Below, one piece after another: positions 14,940 to 23,810 of a DNA stretch of 64,000 nucleotides (positions are counted from its first letter, which is position 1; the number at the start of each line of letters is the position of its first letter). The translations under genes were made by a program, and so were the position numbers. Source of the DNA: an uncultured Aquimarina sp. (GTDB lineage Bacteria; Bacteroidota; Bacteroidia; Flavobacteriales; Flavobacteriaceae); the NCBI RefSeq assembly GCF_947500065.1, contig NZ_CANMQT010000012.1, positions 62,001-126,000 on the forward strand. The letters are read 5' to 3'. The notes beneath the pieces are model-generated. The model saw only the letters and a program-made list of their open reading frames with translations. It was not told the DNA's origin and made no database searches.

Positions 14940-17351
14940 TTACTTTAAAGATGCTTTACTGTATTTCTTTTTCCTGATAAATGAGAATGCAACTCCAAAT
15001 AATCCTAGAATCAATAGAGGAATGATGATATTCATGACCTGCCAGAAAGTTTTGTTTTCTACTACTTTTTCGATATTCAGGAAGGCAATGTTGATTTCTT
15101 TACTTCTCACTTCCATCAAACCAGAATCATCCAGAAGATAATTAAGAGTATTTAATAGAAATTCTTTGTTTCCGTATTGTAGATTTAAGTATGGATCATA
15201 TCCTAATGCGATAGGTCTCCCTTTTCTAAGGCCATTCTTTATGACATCTCCATCTGCTATCACCACCATTTTAGTGTCTTCACTTATATTCTTAGCATCA
15301 TTAAGTGTAAAGGGTTTTACACGATCTTTATACACTGATTTAAAGTTACCTTCTAATAATACTGCCAGCGCATGATTTCCTTCTGTATAACTAGCCATAT
15401 CAGGTTGTTGCCCAATGATATCATTTAAATTGATTTCTGTGGGGATTCCTTCTAGTTTTGATCTTTCTGAACTTCTTAACAAAACCGTTTTTGTTAGATC
15501 ATTTTTCAATGTATCAATCTGGTTCGAAAATTCGAATTTTACAGATTCTATATTCTTAACAATCGGATGATTACTAGTACTTTTAGTTAGCGATGAATAA
15601 AACCAAGGGTGTGGCGTAAATTGAGTATCATTTCCTTGACCAGAAGCAAGCATTAATGGAGCAGAGTAGAGGTCATTCACTATAACAGGGTTAATTCGTA
15701 CTCCATAAGAAAACATAGCATCTCCTAATCTAAGATCTTGCATGAATGCTACAGCAGATCCTTGTGATTTCGGAGAAAATAAACTATCAATTTCCATAGC
15801 TACAGACTCTAGTAACCAAAGTGATTTACCACCATCCATAATGAATTGATCCAATACGTATTTCTCTTTTTCAGAAAAAGGTTGTGTTGGTTTTGCATTG
15901 ATAACAAGATCAAATTTTTGTAAATCTTGTAATGTTTTTTCTGGATTTGAAGCTACAGAGTCCAGCGTGAAAGCACCAACAAAATAGTATTCTTGTAGTG
16001 TTTTTATAAAATCTGCGACTTTGGCATCTGGCAATTGCCCGTTCCCTTTTAAAACGGCTATTTTATGTTTTTTAGGATGAATTAACTTTTTCAATGCATC
16101 GGCAAAAACATATTCCAGCTGTTGAATAGAATTATTCACCCGTTCTTCTGTCGTTGCTCCAATAGTATTTTTTACCAAAGCAACTTTTACACTTCTGTTT
16201 TGGTAATTCATAATTGCCCAAGGAACCACAGTTTCTATAGCTGTTTTGCCACTTTCTTGAACACTAACCTCCATAGGAGTAAGTCCTAGTCTTTGTAATT
16301 CTTCTAAAGTCTCTTTCCTAAATTCCTCTTCCTCAATAGGATTGGTAAAGACATATTGTATCTTAGGGTTAATAGCATTAAATTCTTCTAGTATTTGTTT
16401 AGTCTCTCCTTGTAATCTCCTAAACTCAGAAGGAAAATCACCTTCTAATAATACATCAATAGAAATAGGAACCTCCGCTTCAGAAAGTAAATACTGAGTG
16501 GATTCGGAAAGGGTAAAACGACTATCTGCTGTAAGATCAAAACGATTGTAAAAGGAGCTACCTGCAATGTTGATTAATACAATCCCAACAACAGCAAAAG
16601 ATGCGAGTTTAAGAATTGTTTTTCTCGAGTGTTTCTTTAGAATAATAGTGGTTAAAAATACAAATAATGCGATGATGCTTAGAAAATAGACAATATCTCT
16701 GGTGTCTAAAATTCCCTGACTAATACGCTCATAATGTAATTGAATTCCTAATTGTTCTATAGTATAATCGGTAGCACCAAATAATTGATAGTTAGCCAAT
16801 CCGCTAAATCCAAAATAGAACAAAAAACAAAGAAATATACCAATAAGAAAAGCTACGATTTGATTATTCGTTATTGATGAAGAAAAAGTTCCTATGGCTG
16901 TATAAGTAGCGCTAAGTAGCAACAGTGCAATATAAGAACCTATAATACTACCAACATCCAGATTACCAACAGGATTTGCTAACTGATGAATAGTGAGGAT
17001 ATATACTAAACTAGGAATTAAGGCAATAATAATAAGAAAAAGACTTCCTATATATTTACCCATCACTAATTGCCAATGTCTTATTGGTTTTGTAAGTAAG
17101 AGTTCCAACGTCCCTTGCTTCTTTTCTTCAGCAATGCTACGCATAGTTACCGCAGGGATCAAAAATAATAAGATCCAGGGTGCAATTAAAAAGAAAGGAG
17201 AAAGATCAGCAAAACCACTATCCAGAATATTAAATTGCCCTTTAAACACCCACAAAAAGAGTCCATTAAGTACTAAAAATATTCCTATTACTAAATACCC
17301 TACAGACGAGGCAAAAAATGTATTGATTTCTTTTCTTATTACTGCAAGCAT
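14940..17351 (-). CDS. gldFG: Fused gliding-motility ABC transporter protein GldF-GldG
   Basis: An 803-aa protein. Residues ~1-238 are an ABC-2 permease like GldF, with six TM helices and the conserved SIAEEKKQGTLELLLTKPI segment. At ~241-245 (HSRKT) the sequence passes without a stop into a GldG-like part: a TM helix at ~247-262, FDLTADSRFTLSE, a large periplasmic domain, and a C-terminal TM helix followed by IRKKK. In Flavobacterium johnsoniae GldF and GldG are separate adjacent genes; with the GldA ATPase they support gliding and the linked type IX machinery. Here one polypeptide supplies both. A GldA gene is not in the window. Confidence 0.88.
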   Translation of the reverse strand: MLAVIRKEINTFFASSVGYLVIGIFLVLNGLFLWVFKGQFNILDSGFADLSPFFLIAPWILLFLIPAVTMRSIAEEKKQGTLELLLTKPIRHWQLVMGKYIGSLFLIIIALIPSLVYILTIHQLANPVGNLDVGSIIGSYIALLLLSATYTAIGTFSSSITNNQIVAFLIGIFLCFLFYFGFSGLANYQLFGATDYTIEQLGIQLHYERISQGILDTRDIVYFLSIIALFVFLTTIILKKHSRKTILKLASFAVVGIVLINIAGSSFYNRFDLTADSRFTLSESTQYLLSEAEVPISIDVLLEGDFPSEFRRLQGETKQILEEFNAINPKIQYVFTNPIEEEEFRKETLEELQRLGLTPMEVSVQESGKTAIETVVPWAIMNYQNRSVKVALVKNTIGATTEERVNNSIQQLEYVFADALKKLIHPKKHKIAVLKGNGQLPDAKVADFIKTLQEYYFVGAFTLDSVASNPEKTLQDLQKFDLVINAKPTQPFSEKEKYVLDQFIMDGGKSLWLLESVAMEIDSLFSPKSQGSAVAFMQDLRLGDAMFSYGVRINPVIVNDLYSAPLMLASGQGNDTQFTPHPWFYSSLTKSTSNHPIVKNIESVKFEFSNQIDTLKNDLTKTVLLRSSERSKLEGIPTEINLNDIIGQQPDMASYTEGNHALAVLLEGNFKSVYKDRVKPFTLNDAKNISEDTKMVVIADGDVIKNGLRKGRPIALGYDPYLNLQYGNKEFLLNTLNYLLDDSGLMEVRSKEINIAFLNIEKVVENKTFWQVMNIIIPLLILGLFGVAFSFIRKKKYSKASLK

Positions 17352-17417
17352 ATTTGTTTATTGTCGATTGTTTATTAGTTAATTTGGTAGTGAAAATAAG
17401 AATTTAATAAATACTAC

Positions 17418-17705
17418 TTACTGAATTTCTTCTACACTCCAAGCTTCTGGTTTTTGGTTAAATTTATTTTTGGTATTCGCCCAAACACCTTTGAATAACG
17501 AAGAGTTTCGATAGTTATTGAGATGCTCCTCAGATTCCCAATGACTATAGGTGAAAAATTGGTTGGTTTGATGGATATCTCGTATCAATTTTAGGTGCGA
17601 ACATCCTTCAAAATTTCGAATTTTATCCTTGTTTTGATGGAAGTTCTCTAAAAAAGCTTCTATTTCCTCAGGAATGAAACCCAATTTTACAATTCGTATG
17701 ATCAT
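17418..17705 (-). CDS. Antibiotic biosynthesis monooxygenase (ABM)-domain protein
   Basis: A 95-aa single ABM ferredoxin-like domain, with IIRIVKLGF at strand 1 and FFTYSHWESEEHLNNYRNS, the family's conserved W-x-S-x-E-x-L-x-x-Y/H block. These small dimeric proteins include quinol or haem oxygenases, but most are uncharacterised. It lies 66 bp upstream of gldFG on the same strand and could share its transcript. Confidence 0.8.
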   Translation of the reverse strand: MIIRIVKLGFIPEEIEAFLENFHQNKDKIRNFEGCSHLKLIRDIHQTNQFFTYSHWESEEHLNNYRNSSLFKGVWANTKNKFNQKPEAWSVEEIQ

Positions 17706-17757
17706 GTTAGTTTTTTAAATTTTCAAAACTACAAAGTTCTGTAAAGTTTTTTAGTTT

Positions 17758-17816
17758 GTTAGCTTTGGAATATTTGAGTGTTTTTATTTCTAAACATCTA
17801 ACAATCCAACGCTCTA
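17758..17816. repeat. Gene-less imperfect palindrome related to the four-helix-bundle flanks
   Basis: The left arm (~17758-17782, TTAGCTTTGGAATATTTGAG) faces a right arm (~17787-17816). Read in reverse complement, the right arm contains GCGTTGGATTGTTAGAT, closely matching the arm left of the four-helix-bundle gene at 42.8 kb (TCGTTGGATTGCTAGAT). It looks like an empty version of that element. Confidence 0.5.
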
Positions 17817-17856
17817 ATAATCTCATAACTCACCTACTACAAAACTACATACTAAT

Positions 17857-18687
17857 TCACTCAAAAGTAATACTCACCGTATCCCGAAAATATAACCCAA
17901 ATAGACTGGAGGCTCCACCTACTGTTTTCGGGTTACTTTTATAAATGGCTAATTCCAGATATCCTGATGAATTAAATACAGCTAGTTTTTTACCATCTTC
18001 TTCGCGTTTACTTTTTTCAATATCAAAATTTATAGCATCACTATATCTTTGATAAATGGTATTGAATATGGCACTTCTGGCGGTAATTTTAAACTCACGT
18101 CCTTTACCCACATCTTCAAAAAGTTTACGAGTAATATTTGTGATAAGGTTTCCGTAATTATCTATATAAATGATACTTCCTACAATTTGTTTGTCACCAA
18201 CATTTACAATTGGAGTGATTCCTTTTATTAATTTGATATCAGTAATCGATTTCCCAATGACTTCTAGTGTACCTCCACGAGCGATATGACAAGCTACTGC
18301 TACGAAAACATCTAGTACTGGAAAATTAGTTCCGATAGCATCGTGTATATTGATCTCTACGATTCTCTCGGGTCTGAATTCTGAAGCAATTAGTGAAATC
18401 AATCCATTATTGGCGCAAATAAAATAGTGATCATCCAGTTTTACGGCAATATGTTTATTTTCGGGATTCAATTCACTATCAATTCCTATGATATGAATAC
18501 TTCCTTTAGGAAAACTCTTGTAAGCATTCTGTATGATGTAGGCGGCTTCGGTAATATGAAATGGTGAAATCTCGTGAGAAATATCAACAATAGTTGCCTC
18601 TGGCAGTTCGGTATAGATAGCACCTTTAACCGCAGACACAAAGTGATCTTTGATTCCGAAATCAGTAGTTAAAGTTATTATTGGCAT
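17857..18687 (-). CDS. SAM hydrolase / SAM hydroxide adenosyltransferase family (DUF62)
   Basis: A 276-aa protein that in characterised relatives hydrolyses S-adenosylmethionine to adenosine and methionine. Landmarks: ITLTTDFGIKDHFVSAVKGAI at the N-terminus, VDISHEISPFHITEAAYII, the nucleoside-binding CANNGLISLI region and YIDNYGNLITNI before the C-terminal beta domain. The fluorinase/chlorinase-specific insertion is not apparent, so hydrolase is the likelier activity. It is transcribed divergently from phoH. Confidence 0.9.
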   Translation of the reverse strand: MPIITLTTDFGIKDHFVSAVKGAIYTELPEATIVDISHEISPFHITEAAYIIQNAYKSFPKGSIHIIGIDSELNPENKHIAVKLDDHYFICANNGLISLIASEFRPERIVEINIHDAIGTNFPVLDVFVAVACHIARGGTLEVIGKSITDIKLIKGITPIVNVGDKQIVGSIIYIDNYGNLITNITRKLFEDVGKGREFKITARSAIFNTIYQRYSDAINFDIEKSKREEDGKKLAVFNSSGYLELAIYKSNPKTVGGASSLFGLYFRDTVSITFE

Positions 18688-18968
18688 CTACAAGAATTGT
18701 TAATATCTTTTAATTATAAGCGCTTAAAAATATGTAAATTTGCTATGAAGTTATTCAAAGTTTTTTTGAATCGAGAAATTTAAAATAAAAACATACGAGT
18801 TTATCATTTTCGACCACTAATATCTTTTATGATCTTAAAAAAAGTTACACCTTATAGTACGTTTTTCATTTTTGATTCCCCGGCAAAAACTTCAAACAAT
18901 CCCGATAGCTTTGGGAGAACAAACTTAGTCAATCCAAAAAACAAATCATACTAAAATTTCTATAGCTT

Positions 18969-19925
18969 TTGAACGAACTTATTATTGAACTGACAGAAAT
19001 CAATCCACGGGAGTTTTTTGGACTCCAGAATAGTAATATTCAATTATTAAAAAAATACTTTCCTAAGCTGAAAATTGTAGCTAGAGGTAGCAAAATGAAA
19101 GTGTACGGAGATGAAGAGATGCTCGAGGAATTCGATACACGCCTTAATATGCTCTTGGAACATTTTGGAAAATACAACAAGTTGGATGAGAATGTGATTG
19201 AACGTGTACTTACCAGTGATACCAAAGCCGATTATGAAACTTCTGCTGTTAGCGGAGAAACATTGGTTCATGGAGTGGGAGGTAAGTTAATAAAAGCGCA
19301 GACGGCTAATCAACGTAAGTTAGTAGAGTTAACGTATAAGAACGATATGGTTTTTGCTATTGGACCTGCGGGAACTGGAAAAACATATACAGGTGTTGCT
19401 TTAGCTGTAAAAGCACTAAAAGAAAAACAAGTAAAGAGAATCATACTTACACGTCCGGCTGTAGAAGCAGGAGAAAATCTTGGGTTTCTACCAGGAGATC
19501 TACAAGAAAAATTAGATCCATATATGCAGCCATTATATGATGCATTGCGTGATATGATTTCTCCGGAAAAACTAGAAAGTTTTATAGAAAAAGGAGTGAT
19601 TCAGATAGCTCCGATGGCATTTATGAGAGGTCGTACGTTGGATAATGCTTTTGTTATTCTTGATGAAGCACAAAACACAACACATGCGCAAATGAAGATG
19701 TTCCTGACCCGTATGGGTAAGAATGCTAAATTTATGATTACAGGTGATCCGGGACAAATTGATTTACCGCGTAGAGTGACTTCTGGTTTAAAAGAAGCTA
19801 TGTTAGTATTAAAAGGAGTTTCAGGAATCGGAGTGATACACTTAGACGATAAGGATGTGATCCGTCATAAGTTAGTGAAAAAGGTAATTGCTGCTTATAA
19901 AGAGATAGAAAATAGAAACGATTAA
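18969..19925 (+). CDS. phoH: PhoH family ATPase
   Basis: A 318-aa cytoplasmic ATPase of the PhoH/PhoL group. An N-terminal KH-like region precedes Walker A GPAGTGKT (~131-138) and Walker B FVILDEAQ (~227-234), then ITGDPGQIDLP. The start is TTG (NELIIELTEINPREFFG matches the usual N-terminus of the family), and no nearby ATG gives a full-length protein. It often sits near rRNA-maturation genes, but here it is followed by a four-helix-bundle gene and purC. Confidence 0.93.
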   Translation: MNELIIELTEINPREFFGLQNSNIQLLKKYFPKLKIVARGSKMKVYGDEEMLEEFDTRLNMLLEHFGKYNKLDENVIERVLTSDTKADYETSAVSGETLVHGVGGKLIKAQTANQRKLVELTYKNDMVFAIGPAGTGKTYTGVALAVKALKEKQVKRIILTRPAVEAGENLGFLPGDLQEKLDPYMQPLYDALRDMISPEKLESFIEKGVIQIAPMAFMRGRTLDNAFVILDEAQNTTHAQMKMFLTRMGKNAKFMITGDPGQIDLPRRVTSGLKEAMLVLKGVSGIGVIHLDDKDVIRHKLVKKVIAAYKEIENRND

Positions 19926-19950
19926 GTTAGAGGTGAGAATGCTTTGCTGT

Positions 19951-20446
19951 GAGTATTTGAGTAATTGAGTTTTCCTATTAAGCAGTTATGTTTGTAGTAA
20001 TTCTAAGTATTATTTTGATTAAAAAAACATTGAAAAGTACATATCATTTTAAATTTGAAGATTTAATAATTTACAATAAAGCTATTGAATTTGGAGAATC
20101 TGTAAATAGCCAAGTATCCTCTTTTCCAAAAGAAGAAATGTACAGGTTAGCTTCTCAGTTTATTAGAGCAGCGGATTCTATTGCATTAAATATAGCAGAA
20201 GGTTCTGCAAGTTCAAACGCTCAGTTTAACAGATATCTTCAAATGGCTTGGGATAGTGCTCACGAATGTATTGTTTGTAGTACTAAGTCAAAATTAAGAG
20301 GTTTTATTACAGAAGATCAAGATGAAAGAAATAGAGCTGATATTACAGAATTATCGAAGATGATAACATCTTTTAAAAGACATTTAAAATCAAAAGCTAA
20401 AGAGTAATATGAGATTTATAGGAATGTACTCAATTACTCACCACTC
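19951..20446. mobile_element. Inverted-repeat-bounded unit carrying a four-helix-bundle gene
   Basis: Left flank 19951-19981 (GAGT, GAGTAATTGAGT, TTCCTAT in order) and right flank ~20420-20446 are imperfect inverted copies; the exact shared core is GAGTAATTGAGT / ACTCAATTACTC. They bracket the four-helix-bundle gene between phoH and purC. The arrangement recalls 23S rRNA intervening sequences, whose ends pair. Calling it mobile is inference. Confidence 0.45.
19988..20407 (+). CDS. Four-helix-bundle protein (S23 / rRNA intervening-sequence protein family)
   Basis: Up to 139 aa; comparison with the second copy at 42.8 kb suggests the true start is TTG at 20030 (125 aa), since family sequence begins at YHFKFEDLIIYNKAIEFGE. 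It carries the family pattern EDL...W/YxKA, LASQFIRAADSIALNIAEG, then ASSNAQFNRYLQMAWDSAHE. These proteins were first found in spacers inserted in 23S rRNA and resemble the Avd accessory protein of diversity-generating retroelements. The function of stand-alone copies is unknown. It is flanked by inverted repeats. Confidence 0.85.
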   Translation: MFVVILSIILIKKTLKSTYHFKFEDLIIYNKAIEFGESVNSQVSSFPKEEMYRLASQFIRAADSIALNIAEGSASSNAQFNRYLQMAWDSAHECIVCSTKSKLRGFITEDQDERNRADITELSKMITSFKRHLKSKAKE

Positions 20447-20464
20447 AAAAACTAAAAGACTAAA

Positions 20465-21415
20465 GTGAATACTATAACAGATACCAATTATAACTTTCCG
20501 AATCAGAAATCAGTCTATAAAGGAAAAGTAAGAGAAGTATATAATATTAATGACGAATTACTTGTCATGATCGCTACAGATCGACTTTCTGCGTTTGATG
20601 TAGTGATGCCAAAAGGAATTCCGTTTAAAGGGCAAATCCTAAATCAGATTGCTACTCAGATGATGAAAGCTACTGAAGATTTAGTGCCTAATTGGTTGAT
20701 TGCAACTCCGGATCCTAACGTAGCGGTTGGTCATCTTTGTGATCCTTTTAAAGTAGAAATGGTGATCAGAGGATATCAATCCGGACATGCAGCAAGAGAG
20801 TATAAAGCAGGCAAAAGAATATTGTGTGGTGTGCCTATGCCCGAAGGAATGAAGGAAAATGATAAGTTCCCTGAACCAATAATTACACCGTCTACAAAGG
20901 CTGATAACGGAGAGCACGATGAAGATATCTCTAGAGAAGAAATCTTATCAAAAGGGATCGTTTCTGAAGAGGACTATCTAGTATTAGAAGATTATACCAG
21001 AAAATTATTTCAACGTGGTACTGAGATCGCGGCAGGACGAGGCTTGATTTTGGTGGATACCAAGTATGAATTTGGTAAAACAAAGGATGGAAAAATCGTT
21101 CTGATTGATGAGATTCACACACCAGATTCTTCGCGTTATTTCTATGCGGAAGGCTATGAAGAAAGACAACAAAAAGGAGAAGCCCAAAAGCAATTATCCA
21201 AAGAGTTCGTAAGACAATGGTTAATTAGTAATGGTTTCCAAGGGAAAGAAGGACAACAAATCCCTGATATGAATGAGGAGTATATCAATTCTGTATCAGA
21301 GCGTTATATCGAGTTGTTCGAAAATATTACAGGTACTTCTTTTAACAAAGCTGATGTTTCTGATATTGATAGTAGGATAGAAGGGAATGTGTTAGAATAT
21401 TTGAAAGCGGTATAA
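20465..21415 (+). CDS. purC: Phosphoribosylaminoimidazole-succinocarboxamide synthase (SAICAR synthetase)
   Basis: A 316-aa enzyme joining CAIR and aspartate with ATP in purine synthesis. Seen: YKGKVREVYNINDELLVMIATDRLSAFDVVMPKGIP at the N-terminus, the GHAAREYKAGKR region, and LVDTKYEFG with IDEIHTPDSSRYF. It starts with GTG; the family's N-terminal sequence continues straight from it. It is the long form typical of Bacteroidota. A terminator follows. Confidence 0.97.
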   Translation: MNTITDTNYNFPNQKSVYKGKVREVYNINDELLVMIATDRLSAFDVVMPKGIPFKGQILNQIATQMMKATEDLVPNWLIATPDPNVAVGHLCDPFKVEMVIRGYQSGHAAREYKAGKRILCGVPMPEGMKENDKFPEPIITPSTKADNGEHDEDISREEILSKGIVSEEDYLVLEDYTRKLFQRGTEIAAGRGLILVDTKYEFGKTKDGKIVLIDEIHTPDSSRYFYAEGYEERQQKGEAQKQLSKEFVRQWLISNGFQGKEGQQIPDMNEEYINSVSERYIELFENITGTSFNKADVSDIDSRIEGNVLEYLKAV

Positions 21416-21474
21416 ATTAATTATTTTTAGTCAAAATATCTGATATACTAGTATCAACGAAAAATATAATTTAT

Positions 21475-21498
21475 AGGCATCCGAGTGATGCCTGTTTT
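21475..21498 (+). terminator. Terminator of purC
   Basis: AGGCAT (21475-21480) and ATGCCT (21488-21493) form a stem followed by a T-rich run, 60 bp after the purC stop. Confidence 0.7.
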
Positions 21499-21539
21499 AA
21501 TTAAAATAAAATTGAGAAATCTCTAGGATGTAAAGCTCT

Positions 21540-22835
21540 ATGAAGAAGTATATTTTAAGTAAAGAGTATATCACATTGTTACCGTTCTTAGTTGCTTATG
21601 TATTGATTGTTATTTTTAAACAACAAAATATATTAGTAGGGGATGAAGGACGGTTTTGGTCATATGCAGCTAAATTGTTAAAAGGGTACTATGCAGACAA
21701 TGAGTTTGGCGAGTATTCCTATTTATGGAATGGGCCTGGGTATCCAATAGTACTGATGCCTTTTCGATATTTAGAAACCTCCTTGTTATACCCTAAACTC
21801 ATGAATGCGTTCTTTTTGTATTCCGGGTTGATTTTCTTTTTTCGTTCGCTAAAACATTTTATTAGTAGAAAAAAATCACTTTTGGTAACCTGTGTTTTAG
21901 GATTGTACTACCCTCTTTTACTAATGGCATTACCTACTTTGATGACAGAAGCATTAAGTTTTCTTTGTTGTACTGCATTTATCTGTTTTTATTTGAGTTA
22001 CCATAGATATCGTAAAACTTGGCAATTGTTATTATGCGCTTTCTTTTTAGGGTATTTGGCTATTACTAAAGTTATATTTGGTTACGTAATCGTTACGGTT
22101 TTAGTAATTCTGTTGATCTTGTATTTGTTTTCTAAAGCAAAAAAAACACTTGTTGCTAGCATAAAAATATTGATTTGCAGTTTAGTGATATGCAGTCCAT
22201 ATTTAATATATACCTATTCATTAACCGATAAGTTTTTTTATTGGGGGAATTCTGGCGGTATGAATTTATATTGGATGAGTAGTCCATATGATGGTGAGTT
22301 AGGGGATTGGTATTTTTTCGAAAATCTTGAAGAATCACAACCAGAAGTTTATGAAAATCATAAAGAGTATCTAGCGTCTATTGAAGATTTGGATCCTGTA
22401 GAAAAGGATGCTGCTTTAAAACAAAAAGGAGTAGAAAATATTCTAGATCACAAGGAAAAATTTGTTAGAAACTGGATTTCTAACGTCAGTCGTATTTTTA
22501 TCGAATTACCATATTCCTATAGAGTTCAATCTAATAATCAGTTATTTTATTTGTTTCCTAATGGTATTCTAATAGTATTTCTCTGTATGGCTATTTTTCT
22601 CTCTGTATGTAATTATAAACTATTACCGACTAGAGTGGTTTTTCTGCTTTTGATTGCAATAGTATATTTAGGAGGAGTAAGTTTGCTTTCTGCGTATGTA
22701 CGTTTTTTGTACCCTATATTACCTTTGTTACTTATATGGATTTGTTACACTTTTGAGAATTACATAAAAATCAGTAGATCAGATGAAGGTACTCTGATGA
22801 TAGTAATTAAGAAAAGTAATTTTCTTAGCAAGTAG
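21540..22835 (+). CDS. Multi-TM glycosyltransferase-39-like membrane protein
   Basis: A 431-aa polytopic protein with about ten hydrophobic helices. The first extracytoplasmic loop has VGDEGRFWSYAAKLLKGYY. The acidic pair after the first helix matches the GDE-x-x-Y/W motif of PMT/ArnT-type (GT39/GT83) enzymes, which use polyprenyl-phosphate sugars. A soluble loop at ~250-320 (SPYDGELGDW, VEKDAALKQKGVENI) precedes the last helices. The substrate cannot be named, and no other cell-envelope gene adjoins. It lies at the border of the rearranged region that follows. Confidence 0.65.
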   Translation: MKKYILSKEYITLLPFLVAYVLIVIFKQQNILVGDEGRFWSYAAKLLKGYYADNEFGEYSYLWNGPGYPIVLMPFRYLETSLLYPKLMNAFFLYSGLIFFFRSLKHFISRKKSLLVTCVLGLYYPLLLMALPTLMTEALSFLCCTAFICFYLSYHRYRKTWQLLLCAFFLGYLAITKVIFGYVIVTVLVILLILYLFSKAKKTLVASIKILICSLVICSPYLIYTYSLTDKFFYWGNSGGMNLYWMSSPYDGELGDWYFFENLEESQPEVYENHKEYLASIEDLDPVEKDAALKQKGVENILDHKEKFVRNWISNVSRIFIELPYSYRVQSNNQLFYLFPNGILIVFLCMAIFLSVCNYKLLPTRVVFLLLIAIVYLGGVSLLSAYVRFLYPILPLLLIWICYTFENYIKISRSDEGTLMIVIKKSNFLSK

Positions 22836-22927
22836 TAAGGAGTTTGTCTTGATTGTACAATATCTTAGATAGGAAGGTAATAGACTATTCTAAAGCGTTT
22901 GTCTTACTTTGGTTATAAGTATTAATA

Positions 22928-23044
22928 ATGTATAGAAACTATCATATCAGAGCGATCGGGACTATTTTTTCTATTCTTGATACTTTTGTAAGTAAACGTA
23001 AACTAAAAAGTACTCTTAAAAACGTATTACAAGATATTGATTAA
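22928..23044 (+). pseudogene. XRE-regulator C-terminal tail, fragment 1
   Basis: A 38-aa frame whose second half (ILDTFVSKRKLKSTL) has the pattern of the last ~25 residues of XRE-type helix-turn-helix proteins. The HTH is missing. It ends at TAA and is followed at once by a hairpin (23053-23078). Confidence 0.5.
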
Positions 23045-23052
23045 ATAAAAAA

Positions 23053-23078
23053 ACCAGCTACAAATAAATGTAACTGGT
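23053..23078 (+). terminator. Hairpin after XRE tail 1
   Basis: ACCAGCTACA and TGTAACTGGT pair with one mismatch. Position directly after the stop codon and an A/T-rich flank suit a Rho-independent terminator. Confidence 0.55.
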
Positions 23079-23125
23079 CTTTACTTTTATTTCTTACTCT
23101 TACCACTACGAAGTCACAGAAATTC

Positions 23126-23224
23126 GTAGAAGTACAACTATTGGACAAAGATGACAAACATCTGGTAAAAACTTTTATTGATGTATTTCTAACTAAAAGA
23201 AAAGTTCAAAAACTAGCACAATAA
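23126..23224 (+). pseudogene. XRE-regulator C-terminal tail, fragment 2
   Basis: A frame reading VEVQLLDKDDKHLVKTFIDV then FLTKRKVQKLAQ before TAA, typical of the helical tail of XRE-family regulators. Everything upstream is replaced by palindrome P1, whose last bases already encode the VE. A hairpin follows at 23226-23252 (ACAG/CTGT with CAACTA/TAGTTG). Confidence 0.55.
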
Positions 23225-23321
23225 AAAACAGCCAACTATCTCTAGTTGACTGTTTATCATTATTTATTTTCTTACTCGTACCGCTACTAGTTGAAAACTA
23301 GCAGTAGCAGCATACTATACC

Positions 23322-23495
23322 CGAGCGGGGGCATATTTAGTTGGAGAAGCTGACACTAATGAGTTATTTAAAAACTCTGATATGTTACGCAGACTAAAAG
23401 ATATAAGCGTACTACCTGAACAGGACAAAGAAGCTATCCTTTATAATCTTGATGCTTTATTGAGAGATGCTAAAACTAGATTGGCTTATAAATAA
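23322..23495 (+). pseudogene. XRE-regulator C-terminal tail, fragment 3
   Basis: About 57 codons including AYLVGEADTNELFKNSD and LPEQDKEAILYNLDALLRDA before TAA. YLxG marks the end of the HTH region of XRE proteins, so about the last 55 residues are kept. It is a different subtype from tails 1 and 2, so the array is not a simple tandem duplication of one gene. Confidence 0.6.
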
Positions 23496-23596
23496 AAAAA
23501 TCCACAACATTACTATCACATCCGAGGGTTATTGCATTGCAAACTACCTACTCTTTAATAATCGTTCTCAAATAGTTATATAATAAGGTTTACCAT

Positions 23597-23623
23597 GTCA
23601 TTCCAGACTTGATCTGGAATCTA
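23597..23623. repeat. REP-like palindrome (ATTCCAG...CTGGAAT)
   Basis: ATTCCAG (23600-23606) and CTGGAAT (23614-23620) around ACTTGAT. It is related to the element at 14418-14483 and lies inside the mosaic array. Confidence 0.6.
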
Positions 23624-23700
23624 TAATCATTATATAGAACTTAGATTTTTATCTAAATAACTAGGCTTTGCGAAGTTTGCAACTTCGCACTTTAATTAAA

Positions 23701-23739
23701 AAAAAGCTATAATATAATTTAAATATTATATTATAGCTT
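23701..23739. terminator. Strong AT-rich hairpin in the mosaic array
   Basis: AAGCTATAATATAAT and its inverted partner ending ATTATAGCTT form a long, nearly perfect stem with T-rich flanks. A related but diverged hairpin lies at ~24113-24144 after the RHS copy; both are preceded by CAACTTCGCACTTTAATT. Confidence 0.6.
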
Positions 23740-23810
23740 TGTCTTTTCTTGCTTACTATTATAGCTGCGAAGTCATAGACATTCGCAGAGCACACACTTC
23801 GCAGAGCTGG

